Source of the DNA: Tomocerus qinae
Lineage: Eukaryota > Arthropoda > Collembola > Entomobryomorpha > Tomoceridae
Direction of reading: 5' to 3'
Length of the DNA stretch: 64,000 nt
Assembly (NCBI GenBank): GCA_020055645.1
Contig: CM034546.1
Location: 87,854,001-87,918,000, forward strand
The position numbers and the translations under genes were made by a program. The notes under the pieces were generated by a model. It was not told where the DNA came from and did no database searches. It worked only from the letters and a program-made list of their open reading frames with translations. Shown here piece by piece: positions 22,601 through 35,835 of this stretch (position 1 is the first letter of the stretch; every line of letters begins with the position of its first letter).

Positions 22601-25600
22601 TATTAAGAATTAAGGAATTGAGGATGACTTGTGAAGGTAATAAACAAGAGCGGATGTATTTAGCAATTGGATGATTTCTGTTTGGTGAACTCGGATGAGA
22701 TAGTCAATAGTATTGAGTCCGTATTTCCCATTAATGCCTGTCCATCAATTCTAAATGTATTCTTGATATGTACTTAACATAGATACAAAAGAATAATGGT
22801 TGTCTATTGATATGGAATTATTATCTAACCCGACAATCATTCTGCGAAGCTCAGAGGTAAGCTGCTGCGGTGTCTATGGAAGTAAGTGCTTATTACTGAT
22901 CCTTATCTCGCTACTCACTCATACAATTAGATCAGAATATGTATAACATGGACTAGTACCACTCTCCCTATTATTGCACATCATGCATGACCTGGTGGAT
23001 GGACGAGGGAAGGTAGACAGACGTAAATGATCGAGAGTGCGGCTATTATTCCGTGTATCGAATATCAGTTAGTTGACAGATTGTGGAGGCTGGTTAAATA
23101 AAGTGAAGTGGAGACGAGTCCAGCTCATTCTGAGATTTTCATTGAACACCGACAACGATAGATTTATGCAGTGGAGCGACTCGCACTCAAATCCCACTCG
23201 AAATGTAAAACGAAAAGCTCCGTTGTGTGTCTATGGTGGAAATAAGCCGAAACACTCAGAAGAATAAGATTACATGAATTAGAACAGATTATACCATTTT
23301 GATGTGGCTGAACTGAACTCTTAACCGATAAGTCCCCACAGGAAAATTCTCAGTCTGCACCTTTCCATCTGTTAACGAGGTGATTGATTGATGGTAGTCG
23401 ACAGCTCAGCTCACTTCAACGTGCATTCTTTCACAACAACTGATTTAATCACAACCGGCCGTTGCTTACTTGCATCACCAAGATAATTTCCTCAAGTCCT
23501 CAAAGATCTCTTTTTTAAATGTTTAATGTCCGTGTCAATTTCCGAACAATACTCTCGTGTAGTTTATGAATATTTACTCAAATGTCGTTAGCTTTGCTTT
23601 GGTGCGTCTATTAATTTATGCGGGTGAAATATAAAAGGCGATAGGAATTTTTTATTTGAATCTGGTCGGGGAAATGTGATGAAATCGACAATGGAGGAAG
23701 TGATGCAAGGCAAGGATGGAAATGCGACGCTTCTATGAACATTCATTAGATGTGGACATTTATTTCCCTTTGCTCCTGTACTGGCTACCGCTTTAGTGTT
23801 CATATGTAGATTAATAAAGTATTTTTGTTTGGTTAGATACTACGGGATGATGTCGTGCTATATTATTCTGGCGCAGTGTCTGCCTGAAAGTTGATTGTCG
23901 ATGATAAGTAAATATGCTGTTTAGGAGCTGACAGAGTTGAGTTTATGGGAAATGCTGACAGAGATAAGAACAATAAATAAAGTGTCCCATCTAGATAAGA
24001 AGTACATTAGAGGGAAGGATCCGCAATGAGAATCCATACCGAGTTTCTCATTTTATATTTATACCTAACTCTATTTACCCTGTCTCTTTGATGCACTACT
24101 AACTATTTGTAATGCACTGGAAAAAGACATTATAAAAATGAAACGTGTTTACCATTGTGTAAATGCATTGGATGGTGTTTGTCATGGGGAATTTATAGTT
24201 TGACCTCCCCTGACCGCAAAAGCTTCAGATCATTCATAGCAGAGGAGACATGGAGAGAGATAGAAATGGAGATGGTTCCGTCCTTCTGCCCCTTGCACCC
24301 GTCTCAGGTATCAAATCAGTTAAGAGGACGGAGGGCAGGGAAGGCAACACACCCGGGCACTTTATTGCATTATTTCCTACTATGGAGTAGTGTCAGTTAC
24401 ATTTACATCAACTCTTGTCTGGTAAAGCGGAACATAAATCTGTATACCTATATATGTATTAGTTCAGTCTTATACACTTAACAGCTCTTTGAACATCTAA
24501 AGTGTATCATGTTTCTTAACATGTAGCCATCCCAATTGCAACTCTTTAGTTTCCTCTCCATTACTTATTCATGACATTTACTTGTCCAAAGCCTTCATGC
24601 AATAAATACGATTTGCTGATTTAGTTCTGGGGAGGTACAATGAAGACTATCTCTGTCTGTTTGTAAATTACTTTGTTTGTATTTTAAAGACATTTCTTAA
24701 TCACTACTTTGATCATTTAGTATTTGAGTAGCACTTATCTGAGTTGATGATCATACTAACATTTGCTGAGTCTGAGTAAACGTCTTGTCTACGACTGCCT
24801 GTCTCAACTGCAGAAATAAATAGGAGTTAACCATTGGAGATTAAACTATCATTTCCACAATAATAACAAATAGGCCCATTAAGTATATTAAAAGGAAGGG
24901 GGAGAGGAAGGAAATAGGAGACCGCCTTACCTTGGATAACTAAATACAATTTAGTTGGAAAGGGCACTAAATAAAATGGACAGAGGCAGATGTTTCTGGT
25001 TGTGGGTTGATTTGACATAATGGTAATTACTTATATGGCAAAAATGTATAGTTGAGGCATGGCAGCATTCGGCCCACATAAGTGTACTTAATTATCTCTA
25101 CTTATCTAAATTATGATAAGACGTTTCGTTTCGATTCTTTTCCCAATGTTCTTTGGTGTCCTCTTAATTCGATATCAGAGACAGAAACTGAGCAGTCGGC
25201 TCATAATGATCACCCGGTATTTAATGACTAATAATTTAGAGAGAAATAATAATGATCTATTCCCCAATCTTATTTTCTCAACGATTCCTAGACACAGACT
25301 AGTAAGCATCTTTAAAAAAGCCGAGTTATAAAGATACTCTGTCCTTAGTTAAGGCTACGTAACGTACTTATTAACGAAAATCCATGATTGTGTAGCTGAA
25401 GGGAAGGATTAGTACTAAGAAATGGGTGTACGTACGTACATACAATAAAGATGTGATTTTATGTCTAGAATCTACACACTAGGCGTTTCTAATGCTGGCA
25501 ATAATGGCAAGAGATAATTCTAATGTGCTTACTTTAAGATATATGGACACAGTTACCTTACACTTACTCACCTTGCACATTGCTGTATATAGTCTGTATT

Positions 25601-26706
25601 AAGTGATATCTCAAAGCACCTGTACATACTGTAGACTACTCAAGAGAACAGGAGGTGAATAGTCAAATGTGGCGAAGGAGCCTCCGTCTCCTTGCGTTGG
25701 TTCAGTCAATTCTCCCGAGAGAGGAGGGGGCGGAGCTCTGTAAGTTAGAATGTAGTTAGTTATGTTATAAAATTATATAATGGAGATTGCCAGATTGATA
25801 ATGGGATATTGATATGAATTAGTGCTCTGCTCTCAACTCTCCGCATCTAATCTAATTGTAATTGCAAAGCTCACATCAACTCACTTCCCGCAGACTAGCT
25901 ACATCTACAATAACAATAACACTAATGTAATCTAACTACCTACCTTAACTACCGAATCGCCAGATCAAAGTAAACTAACCTAACCATAATAACTACCGTA
26001 TCTATTGCAGCCATCATAAGGCTATCCAAAATATACACCTATAACCCCTACTCGTAAATGATATAATATTAAATGCATACCTTAATGTACTAAACCATGT
26101 AACTGCTACGTTGTACTTACTAGTACATAGCCTTTCAAGCAACCACAACATGAACCCAATGCATTGCATTGCAACGCTAATCAATATACAACGTTATTGT
26201 TACCAGTGCTGTGTGTTTATGGAATGAAGGTTGGTGCATGTATGAATCTGCAACTAATTGTCATTTTTCTTGGAGACATTTCCAAATGAAATGTAAACCC
26301 ATGCAATAACAACATAACAAGTATGTGTCTACAATCGACCTCTCTGTGTGATTTACAATTCCGAACACAACAGATGAAAGTTTAATAAAAGTAATGCCAA
26401 ACCAGAGTATTGTATTGCGTCACTCAGGAATCAACACAAAAGTCAAGTCAGACTTCACCTGCTAAAACAACAAATACAAACGAACAAAATTGAGTCTGAG
26501 AAAAAGCAACATAAATATTATGATATAGAGACAGCCAAATAGAAACGACTCAAATTCTTGGCACACTCAGGAGTCACACCAAAGTCATTTAATTTTCTAT
26601 CGTTCAGCTAGCTTCTCGTTATTTCAGATTCAACTAATTTAAATACCGTTTAAATACAGCGTCAACGTTTGAAAAATATCAATAATTATCATGAAAATGA
26701 CATAAT
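19662..26706. other. long non-coding stretch
   Basis: About 7 kb without a supportable gene. Open frames are short and of biased composition. Small AT-rich simple runs (for example AATAATAATAATAA near 21700) are the only repeats seen. A consensus-like donor (ACGTAAGT, 20860-20868) after a purine-rich segment could end an untranslated exon, but nothing else supports one. Confidence 0.45.
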
Positions 26707-26714
26707 AATTGACT

Positions 26715-29700
26715 AATAGACTTATAATAGAGACATAGACGGGAAGCTTTGGCTGTGGTGCAGTTTGTTTACATTTTACTGGCAGAAGTCACCGCGAAAA
26801 TTTTAAACGTTTATGCCACGCGTTATATTAAATTCAAGGAAGATTAGTGGTCAAATAACAACAACAATAAAATTTTATTATTTTAGACATTTTAAACGAA
26901 ATATGACGACTTAAACACCAGAGAATTGAGTCATTTTATTATTCCTTTGACGAATTGTAGCTGGTTTTGCATTCAAAGTGTACGATTTAGCACTGTGATG
27001 CATACGAAGAGTACAATATGTTTTCGTTAATAATTTTACTAATTGTACAATATGATTATCTAGTGGACTGCATTGCATAATGTGGTCTTCCAGAGAGGCA
27101 AATAAATACTTGTTATTTATTAACCGACTAGATACTCTCAACACAACTTGGTCAATTTTAAAATCGTGAGTAACTGAATATTCTCGATAAATTGATTCCG
27201 TAAACTTGCACACTCTTACAACGTCTTCCGAAGGTACAATTAATCCCCCGCATTGCTTCATTCGAATTAATTGGTAACACGGTTTGTTCAAATCATCAAA
27301 CACAGAAACACTCTCTAATGCACCACAACAATCCTGACATTTCACTTTTGTTTTAATTTTTCGTACCACCCAACCAGCAATATAAGTAACAACGCAGTCT
27401 ATAAACGGAGATAAATTACGCATTATCATTTTTAACCCATCACTAAATAGTTGCTCATCATACTGTGTTATGTTATTTATTATAGGAGAAACTAACGCTG
27501 GTTTTGTCAGTTTTGTCAACGTAAGCTCTGTTGTGTCTTGTGGTATTGAATTTCCATTATAAGAATGTATAATCCTAGAACCTAATAGTTGCTTTATTGC
27601 TGATTTTAATTGCAACGAATTAGGATTATTATTAAAACCTCCTCGGGATCTAATTAGACTAAAAAATGTCTCGGTATGATCCTGACTAAGCTTGTAAGTG
27701 AGCAGATACTTTAAAAGTGGATTACTAGACCTTATATATTCGTTATAAATGCCCTCTACACTCTTTATGGCAGCGATGAACCCAACTAGAGGAGTTTTTT
27801 TCTTGCTGGTTATCAATAACGTTCCGTCACTTGTTTTCATACATGAAAAAGTGTGCACTGCATGTTTAAAAACCGGTCTCCACATAATTTCAGTTTCCTT
27901 TTTAATTGGGCAGCTGTAGTGTTTTGATAGTGGATTTTTTGAATTTAGAAGATCGAATAGACTGAAAATAGCAAGAAAAGGTGAAATTATTGCCAACACA
28001 GTAGAAACCGATACTATAATGTTGAGTCTGATTATGTATTAAATCTATGCTTGCAATTACAACTTTTATTTCTTTACCGATCAATCATTTCAATGAAGTC
28101 GGCAGTGTCAAGACAGCTTTGGTCATCAAATCCTTTTACTTTTAATCCATGAAGAAAACGCAGAGAATTTGCGTTAGAATTGCTAAATAGTTGGGCAGCC
28201 AGTTTTGTTTTCATTTTTTGTTGTTCAAATTGTACATGACGTTGGTTAAGTTTGTTTCCACATCGCAACCCTTCTTTTCGTTGTAGTTCTTCTAGCATGG
28301 CTATGTATTTCCAACATATTGTCTAAAACAATTAGTAAAGAAGAATGAATACAATGATGTTACCAAATAATGTTGCCAAATGATAATTAATGATATGGAA
28401 TATTTTGCTTGCCTTTCCTTCTACATAAAAAACGCCGGCTTTTTTCCACAAGTTCCTTAGCAGCTTTAGCATGTGACACACATCAGGCGTGAGAAATATT
28501 TTATTTGGTAAATAACCAATCTTGAAGGAGGGATCCAAATTTATAAACTTCAGAGACGCACCCAGAATTTCAGCAGCTTTTAAGTTCGATGAGAGACCAT
28601 CACAAGTTACTGATATACAATTTATCTTGGCGGAATTAAGCAGTTCAATGGAACGAATAATCACTTTAGCTATAAATTGAGCAGGTATGCCACTAGTGAG
28701 AAAATACGCGATTGGAATTTTCCAATGTCCATTTACTCCAACAGCTAAGACCAGTAAAGCATTTTTTGCTATTTCATCTTCCTTTACTGGTGTATATAAG
28801 TCTCCGTAATTGACAAACCCTTCATAAACGCTTCCATTGGATATTATTTGCTGTCGAATGCTCATTTCGTCCAGTTGCAGACAGCAGATGATTTTATATC
28901 TCGAGTTTGTAGATTTATCTTTCAGAGCTTGCAAACTTGGTTGTAGAAATCCAGGTTCAATTTCAATATGACGATTCCAAGCACTTATTAGTCTAGGAGT
29001 AGGCAGCAGCTTTGAGAAACTAGTGCGAACGAAATTATAAGCTCTTGCACTGTAAAAGTGTAAATTCTGAGCAAATTGACGTATGACTAAGTCATAATGC
29101 TTTTTACTACGGATCCGTTCCAGCAAGGACTTCATTAATGCAATTTTTGTACAAGATTTGAAATTAGTGGAACTGATTTTATTCTTCAGCCTTTTATTTT
29201 CCAAAACTTTCTGATTTAACTTAGATTGAAGTTTGGTAATTGTCGCTTTATTTCTCACAGCTTGAGCTTTCAAATCGTCTATTAATTGTTTGTTGCTCAT
29301 TTTCTTGTTTTCGTCTTCTGTTTGAGTGTGACGGTCGCAGTTCAGGAAAACTGTTTGTGTAGATTTTGTGGCCTGGTAATAATAAATACAAAATATTAGT
29401 AATTTTATTAATATCATAATATTTATCTTAAATAATATATGCAATTTCAATGTTTTTTTCAGTTTTGAATATTTACCGACAGTTGCTTTTTCCCAACTAC
29501 GATAGTATTGTTTTGTATGGCGATGGCCTCATTGTTGTCAATTTTGATGGTAGCATTCCCTAATGACATCACTTTAGGTTTTTTCGTAGGAGGGTCTTCA
29601 TTTTCACAGGTGACTATAACATCTGGATCAGATAGTAATCTTCGTTTCGAGTCGTACACTAGTTTACTAAAATGTCTACTGCACATTCTGGAACCTTTTT

Positions 29701-30265
29701 TGGGATACCACGTTGGACCTTTATTGACATACAAAATCCATTTAGGAAGCCTGTTTTCGTCATTTAATGGAAACCTAAAAATTACAATTATCACGATTTA
29801 AGATTATGAAATTTTAAGTGTTTGTTTTTTACTGCTTCCAAAAATAATTTTCAAAATATCAAACAAACTGTACCTGTGCATTTGAACACCAACAGGAGTT
29901 ATACACTTGTATACTTCGCAATAAGTAGGCATTGTCACGTTTTAGCTTTATGATACGGTGGTTTTAAAGTTAATTGTGAATGTGAAGTTCTTATAATTTA
30001 ATATAAGCTAGTAATTTTGATCAGTACGACTTTATACACTGATGATTCGGAATATATAATGTATTGCAATGTGTAGAATAGTACAAAACACAATGTTTTA
30101 TAAGATAATAAACAAACCAACAGTGAAGAAATATGTAAACAATATGAAAATAGTGTGGAAATGCGTTTAGACTAGCGCGGGGACTTCTGCCACGGCAAAA
30201 AAAAAGTTATAACACAGAGTGAATGTAAACTTCGCCTCTATCCTACTATACTTTATTACTCTAAT
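26715..30265 (-). mobile_element. P-element-like transposon, copy B (apparently intact)
   Basis: 3,551 bp with an exact 8-bp duplication AATTGACT (26707-26714 and 30266-30273). Ends are AATAGACTTATAA (low-coordinate side) and the complement of ATTAGAGTAATAA. It is the same family as copy A but inverted, 18 kb away, and 15 bp shorter through small indels. Unlike copy A its transposase exons join without a frameshift. Near-identity of the copies and clean duplications point to recent transposition. Confidence 0.95.
26911..29932 (-). CDS. P-element/THAP9-type transposase (five exons)
   Basis: Binds element ends and cuts and joins DNA in the nucleus. Exons on the minus strand: 29932-29874, 29774-29477, 29372-28413, 28322-28078, 27961-26911; about 870 residues, between Drosophila P (751) and THAP9 (903). 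THAP zinc finger at residues 1-90: C5-x4-C10-x40-C51-x2-H54 with P22 and W32. Leucine-rich coiled coil at about 141-185. Catalytic candidates are D287 in LQLDEMSI, D377 in VTCDGLSS, and D615/E618 in QDHTETFF, the same D-x2-E spacing as in P transposase; PDVCHMLKLLRN (around 413-424) is also family-typical. Introns 1, 2 and 4 have GT-AG ends. Intron 3 fits best as GC-AG (AAG|GCAAGC), which restores the ...GK-TICWKYI... join; this is inference. It is complete, so copy B could be autonomous. Confidence 0.92.
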
Positions 30266-30273
30266 AATTGACT

Positions 30274-33200
30274 AAGGTTGTCAACCGAGTTTTGTTGCTC
30301 CTCATTACTAATGCCGACATCTAGTGCCAATGCCGAGTTAAAATTGAGAAATTGATCTTATTGTGCAACAATAGCTTTGTTCTTTTTTAACATGCCCTGT
30401 CAAAATTTAGTCTCGTCCTTTATATTTGTAGATCAGCTCTCAAAATTCATGTATTTGTAAAATAACTTCGCTAAAATAAATGAATGCATTGCTACTCTTA
30501 TTGCAAGAACAGTTTATCTCACCATCTAAGCATCAGCAAGATTGTTCTTATAATACCCACTAATGAACAATATGCGAGTTTAATAATAATTAGTACATTC
30601 GGTTTGGATGAAGTTTGGGGATTGAGGAGCGAGTACAGGAGACAGAGATGGCCATGTGTAAAAAAGGCCTGACGTCACTTTTAGTTAGTGGTAGATGATA
30701 ATAATATAACATTAGCTGGCTGGTAGAGTTGTTCTGAAATGGAAAGAGTATTACAAACAAGTTTCAATTTAAGCTGGTGAAGAAGGTCCGAACCTGTAAT
30801 CACCTAATATCATATCATTATTTAACCTAAGTGTATTATCCCATGGTAGAATACTTAAAGTTAAAAGCCTCCTTCAGAACCATTCATTACTGGACTTGAC
30901 TCGCCAAGTCAAACTGAAACTTACTTTTGAATTATAACAAAGTATTCCTTATAAATGCATGTGCACAAGTATCTCCCTGTGCAGTGTGCTCTACTCTATA
31001 ATCTCCTGTTGTTATCATCACGAAAAAACTGGAATGAGACTCTATAGCTCTATTATTACAGCATGCTTAACTTCTTGTATACTTATACTTATCTGCATAT
31101 TATACAAGTTAATAATGTGCACATAAAATTTACATATCCATTTGGATTTAGATTAGAGCGAGCTACTTATAACTATCTGTATATGCCAGAGTATATATGC
31201 ACCGACCAGTGCAGAATGGCGTATAAGGAGCACAACCTAAGTCAGAAAAAGAAGCTAGCTTTGCCTTATGATTTGCATAGTTGGAGATAAAACGTAATAA
31301 GCATAATTTTGCCAAGCGACTTGCTGTAATATTTTAATTTTATTATTTCATAATGGTAGCTTACGATGGTTAATAACAAACTGAGAAGCGGATGGACGGG
31401 CGGACCACAACCAGAGAGATATTGAAAGAAAACAAAACCCGTAATGGTACATTACGTACAGATATCGTTAATTTAACTCTCATCTCAAGTTAACAATGCA
31501 CAGCACATTTACCCGTAAGTATAGAGAGTAGAGTGTACTGTGTGCTTAGATGCTATTAGCGAAGTTGGTTGGATTGGACTGGTTCAATCACTCAGACGTT
31601 CATTTCAGTACTCTAAGAGCCATCCTCCTTGTTCATTCGTATTCAGTACATAATTTATGACTTTATTCCATTCTACGATGTGATATTATGATATATCTCC
31701 CATTACATTATAATGGATAGCTGCCACTACTACGTGCTATCATTTAAGTAGATCACATCAGCAACCACCACTACTACTACTACTTTAATAATCGTCTGCT
31801 CTGTCGGGTTACTGTAATAATACTCAAACTCACCCTGCAAGAAGAAGAACAATGCAATCGACAAATATCTCTCGTACAACTAAATGTTTTACGAGGGATC
31901 TCATTACTGCACATCATTCGACCATTTCCTCACTAACGACTTTCTCGAAAGTTTGCGAGGATTTTTGGAATTAATTAAATATGCAAAGGTGGAGGGCTTG
32001 ATGAGAAAGTGGCTGCAGGTTTTGACCTTTATTTTATTGCTCCCTTAGCTAGTGAAATGTTAGATGTGGTTGTTGAGAATAGAAGAGAGATGATCGTTTC
32101 TGCATCGCATTTACTCCTTTCCGTTTCGCTTCAATTCACTTCCCTTGCTTGCCCATTATTTTTGTTTTATTTCATTTCATCACCACGTACTCCCTCCTCC
32201 TTTGCATACAGATGGTTCATTTTTGCTCTATCACACAATTCTCATTGCCCAACGAATTCAACTCTAGCCATCCCTTACGAAACTTAAACAAAATACACAG
32301 AACTCTTTTGCATGTTCACCAGATCACTAATCTACTTTGTTAATTTCTCCGACCATTTCTCTGCCTGTGAATTGAAATAAAATTCATTGGTGTTTGTTCA
32401 CAGACAGAGAGCTATGCTAGTGAGTGAGTGCTTGTGAAGGCCCTGGATGAATAAATATTATAATGGATCGTTAATTTCGTGCGAAACAATTCGTAGATCA
32501 TTAATTGCAGTTAAGTTACGAGTTTCCTGCCAGCCAGTTCCTCCCTTAATCGTCTTTTTGACGCTTCGTTTAATTTTAATTGCGATTTTGAGGTTTCATT
32601 TCTCTCTCCCAATAAATACGCCTTCTTCTCCGCTGATACCATTGATATACTTACCTTATTTAGTACTCTGTACATACACAGAAAAGAATAAAACGCTATT
32701 TATTACCATTTCCCGTCCCCACGCACACGGCACTCTGCTCCATTCCGCACAGCAAATGTTCATGCTAATTCTAACTAGGCACATAAACAAGACTTATCTT
32801 TAGTAAGTGCTAACGATTGTGTACTACAAATAGTTAGAAAGGCCCACTTTTTATTTATTAATTGTCCTATGGCATGTCTCCTGTGTATTCCGCATTGTTA
32901 CCCTTTCGACTTGTAATTCCCATTTAACATGTCGACTAAATATTCAAAATAATTTAAAAATGAATATAGCAGTTTTGACGTACACAAATGTTATAAATTG
33001 GTATTTGGTTCAATGAAAATCTCAAATCACTCTTGCTATTATATATTTTATATATGCGAATAATATAGCTATTTATAAACAAATCTTAAAAATCTAAGTA
33101 TAGATCTGCGATATGGGAATTGGATCGAGTTACTTAAGTTTGGATATGATTAAGTATAGTTGAGGAGGACACGATGGATTTGAAAGGAAGCCACCCATCG

Positions 33201-34070
33201 AGACTAATAATAGTGGCGAGTCTCGTGACGGGTTGAATTGGGCAGACGGAACTGGAGCCTTGTCATCATTGCCTTCCTCTGGGTGCGAAAATAGTACTTT
33301 TGTGTAATTTCCAGACTTTAAATTACACGTCTTCATTTCCATCGTCTGCAGATTTGTCTTTGATGGCCGAGCGTGTGTTTTGTTCTCTTCTGTTCTGCCT
33401 TCTCGCGGTCCTCTCCTAAATATTAACATTATCATTATTATACAACAACCCTCTCTTATACGGTTAGTCTTGTGTATACGCATTTAAATCTTGAGTACAC
33501 AAATAAATATAGTTCTTTGGGAATATACGGAATAGGCAAGTGTAATTTAGTGGCATGGTTAACATGGCATGACATGCAGACACGTAAAAGCGAACTGCAC
33601 GAAAGAAAAGACATTGACTGAGAATTAGACGAGACGCTGGGTTATTAGTCGACGCTTCTTCACCGAATCGTCTGCATGATTTTCAGCTGAGGTGAAGGAA
33701 GGAGAGAGAAGTAATAATAGTGGACACACGCAACGGCATCGCATGCCAATTCTACAATTGTATTTTGTAAATGTGAACTCTGCTAAATGCTCTAATTCCA
33801 TTCTTAACCATTTCAATGTCTAGCTAAATTCGGGGAAGGACAAAATCGACACTGATGGTGGTGTAAGCACCTAATCTCTTTGTGTCTGTTGGAGTGGTGG
33901 AGGCTATTAAACTCGTCAGAATTCAGTCACTTCCTTCCATTTCATTACATTTCCAATTGAACGCACTTTATAATAACCTGACATTACCCTTAAACACAAT
34001 TACTCATTTCTGCATGTACCTCAGCTTCCTTAATGCACAATTACAAACAAACTAATAGATTTCTGCTGTT
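30274..34070. other. long non-coding stretch
   Basis: About 3.8 kb with no supportable gene or known repeat. Short AT-rich open frames only; a few CTA triplet runs (near 31763). Confidence 0.45.
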
Positions 34071-34237
34071 ATTATTACGGTATCCGGAGATTTCGTCAAT
34101 AAAATTTCGACAATTGACAATGGTGATTCCGACAATAGGTAAAAGGTGATTCCGATAATGTTAAAGGAGATATCGATAATGTCAATGGGGAATTCGACAA
34201 TGAATAGGAATATACTAATATTGTACTCTGTAATTCT

Positions 34238-35533
34238 GTGATGTTGTATGTAGTGTATTATTTGCTACTTGATAAGCAATATTCTCAGCTCTATACGATC
34301 AGTGCAGTAATAAACGAGGTTGTTGTTCCTTTGGTTTTCGCTTTGTTACCAAATAAGACAGAAGCCACGTACGTAAAATTATTTGAAGTTATTGCTTCTT
34401 CCAACATAGGAGAAGTGTGGCAGCCTAGAGAAGTTATAATTGATTTTGAATGGGAGTTAAGAGGTAGGTATGGTTTCTAATGACGATTGGGCTTGACTAT
34501 CATATTCACTCTTAACTTTTTTGGGAAACTTGGATCTAGTCCGAGAATATTGGTCGTAGAAAGACGAAGTTGGTCTCTAAAAACGCAGAAAATGTCAATT
34601 TATTGCAGCTTGCACTTAGATTTCTACCTTTTACCTTCGTTTGCGAGTTATTGCAATTTTAATTAATATCTCGTAACCAGAGGTAAAAATTAGGAATCTA
34701 AGTGCAAGCTGCTATAAATTGACTATTTCTGCGTTTTTAGAGACCAACTTCGTCTTTCTACGACCAATATTCTCGGACTAGATCCAAGTTTCCCAAAACA
34801 ATCGTCACTTTTATGCCCTATTCATTTTGCTGTATTGTCATACAGTAAATTTCTATGGCTCTGTGTATTTTAAATCGTAGCCATAGATACTTCCCCATTA
34901 GCTGCCCCTCATTGAATTCCCCCGTATTTTGAACCACCCCTGAACCTTAAAAACGCTTTGAATTTTGTTTTACTAAGCACTCAGGTATATGGTTGTCTTT
35001 TTCATTTAGGTCAGTGTTTTTATCGTAAAATACAAGAGTTAGGCTGCAAAAACAATATATTGACCCAAACACAAGTATTATAGCTTGAATGTCAGGTCCA
35101 TGATAGCATTAGCATTTGTACCACAGAATGAAATAAGGATTCGTTTTTTAGAACTCAGGACTACTTTCCCGTCAATTCTTACTCCATTCACTCAATATGT
35201 TGAAAAGAATTGAATAGGCACTTCTTGGAAGGTTTAGAACGTATCATCCTTGATTTTGGTTTTTCATTGAAAAATTACAGTTAGAGTAGAGCAAGTGGCA
35301 TTTAGCTGTACAAACGAATCGATGCAGATTTATGGAAAAAACCTGGCAATAAATATGTCCTATTGGACAGCAGAATAAGGAAAGCCATTGGAACTTACAA
35401 TACCATTGATACTGCACGATACTGTGCAGATACAGCCCACTTATTAGACAGTAGAGATAAAAAGATTATAAGAAGAAACAGAATGATTGAAGAAGCCTCT
35501 GACACAGAAGGTGATGAGAATGCTGCAATATAA
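34238..35533 (+). pseudogene. MULE transposase fragments
   Basis: Three pieces are readable. Fragment 1 (34238-34480) contains YSQLYTISAVINEVVVPLVF then ALLPNKTEATYVKLFEV and IIDFEWEL, the heart of the MULE transposase domain including the family's DFE region; it runs into the nested foldback. Fragment 2 (about 35014-35065) reads QCFYRKIQELGCKNN, matching the MULE segment that follows the catalytic core. Fragment 3 (35309-35533) gives an open C-terminal tail from YKRIDADLWKKPGNKYV to a stop. Stops and the nested insertion make it non-functional. The upstream catalytic motif (usually DGTF) is not visible. Confidence 0.8.
34478..34808. mobile_element. foldback MITE nested in the MULE
   Basis: Long inverted arms: from TTTTGGGAAACTTGGATC (34518 on) to about 34627, and 34682 to GATCCAAGTTTCCCAAAA (34798), with outer TGACGATTG / CAATCGTCA matches at 34478 and 34800-34808. 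The left arm has about 30 extra bases. Arms are over 100 bp and highly similar. No coding capacity. Confidence 0.85.
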
Positions 35534-35835
35534 GTTATGGCCATTATGATTATCATAAATGGAATTATGAAGATATAATAAACAGACCACAGAATATTAA
35601 TATTGACTACAGAATTTTAAAAGTAAGTATAACGCTAATACTGCTAATTGGCATATTATTATGTTTACATGGTATGACATTTTGTGTGAATAAAAGAAAT
35701 TTTTGATTTGTCGATATCTCCACTGTCATTGTCGAATAATCCTTTACCATTGTCGATATTAAACTTTTTCTTGTCGAAATCTCCTTTGTCAATTGTCGAA
35801 ACTGTATTGACGAATTCTCCTACAACCATTATTAC

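Larger units (their letters stand above)
34079..35827 (+). mobile_element. MULE-type DNA transposon, decayed
   Basis: 1,749 bp bounded by the 8-bp direct repeat ATTATTAC (34071-34078 and 35828-35835). Ends are inverted: GGTATCCGGAGATTTCGTCA on the left and GGTTGTAGGAGAATTCGTCA read inward from the right. Each arm (34079-34205 and 35699-35827) is built of several roughly 20-bp subrepeats such as GGAGATATCGACAATG. The interior encodes broken MULE transposase pieces and is interrupted by a 331-bp foldback at 34478-34808. Arms of subrepeats recall Foldback/Mutator-type elements. Confidence 0.8.
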
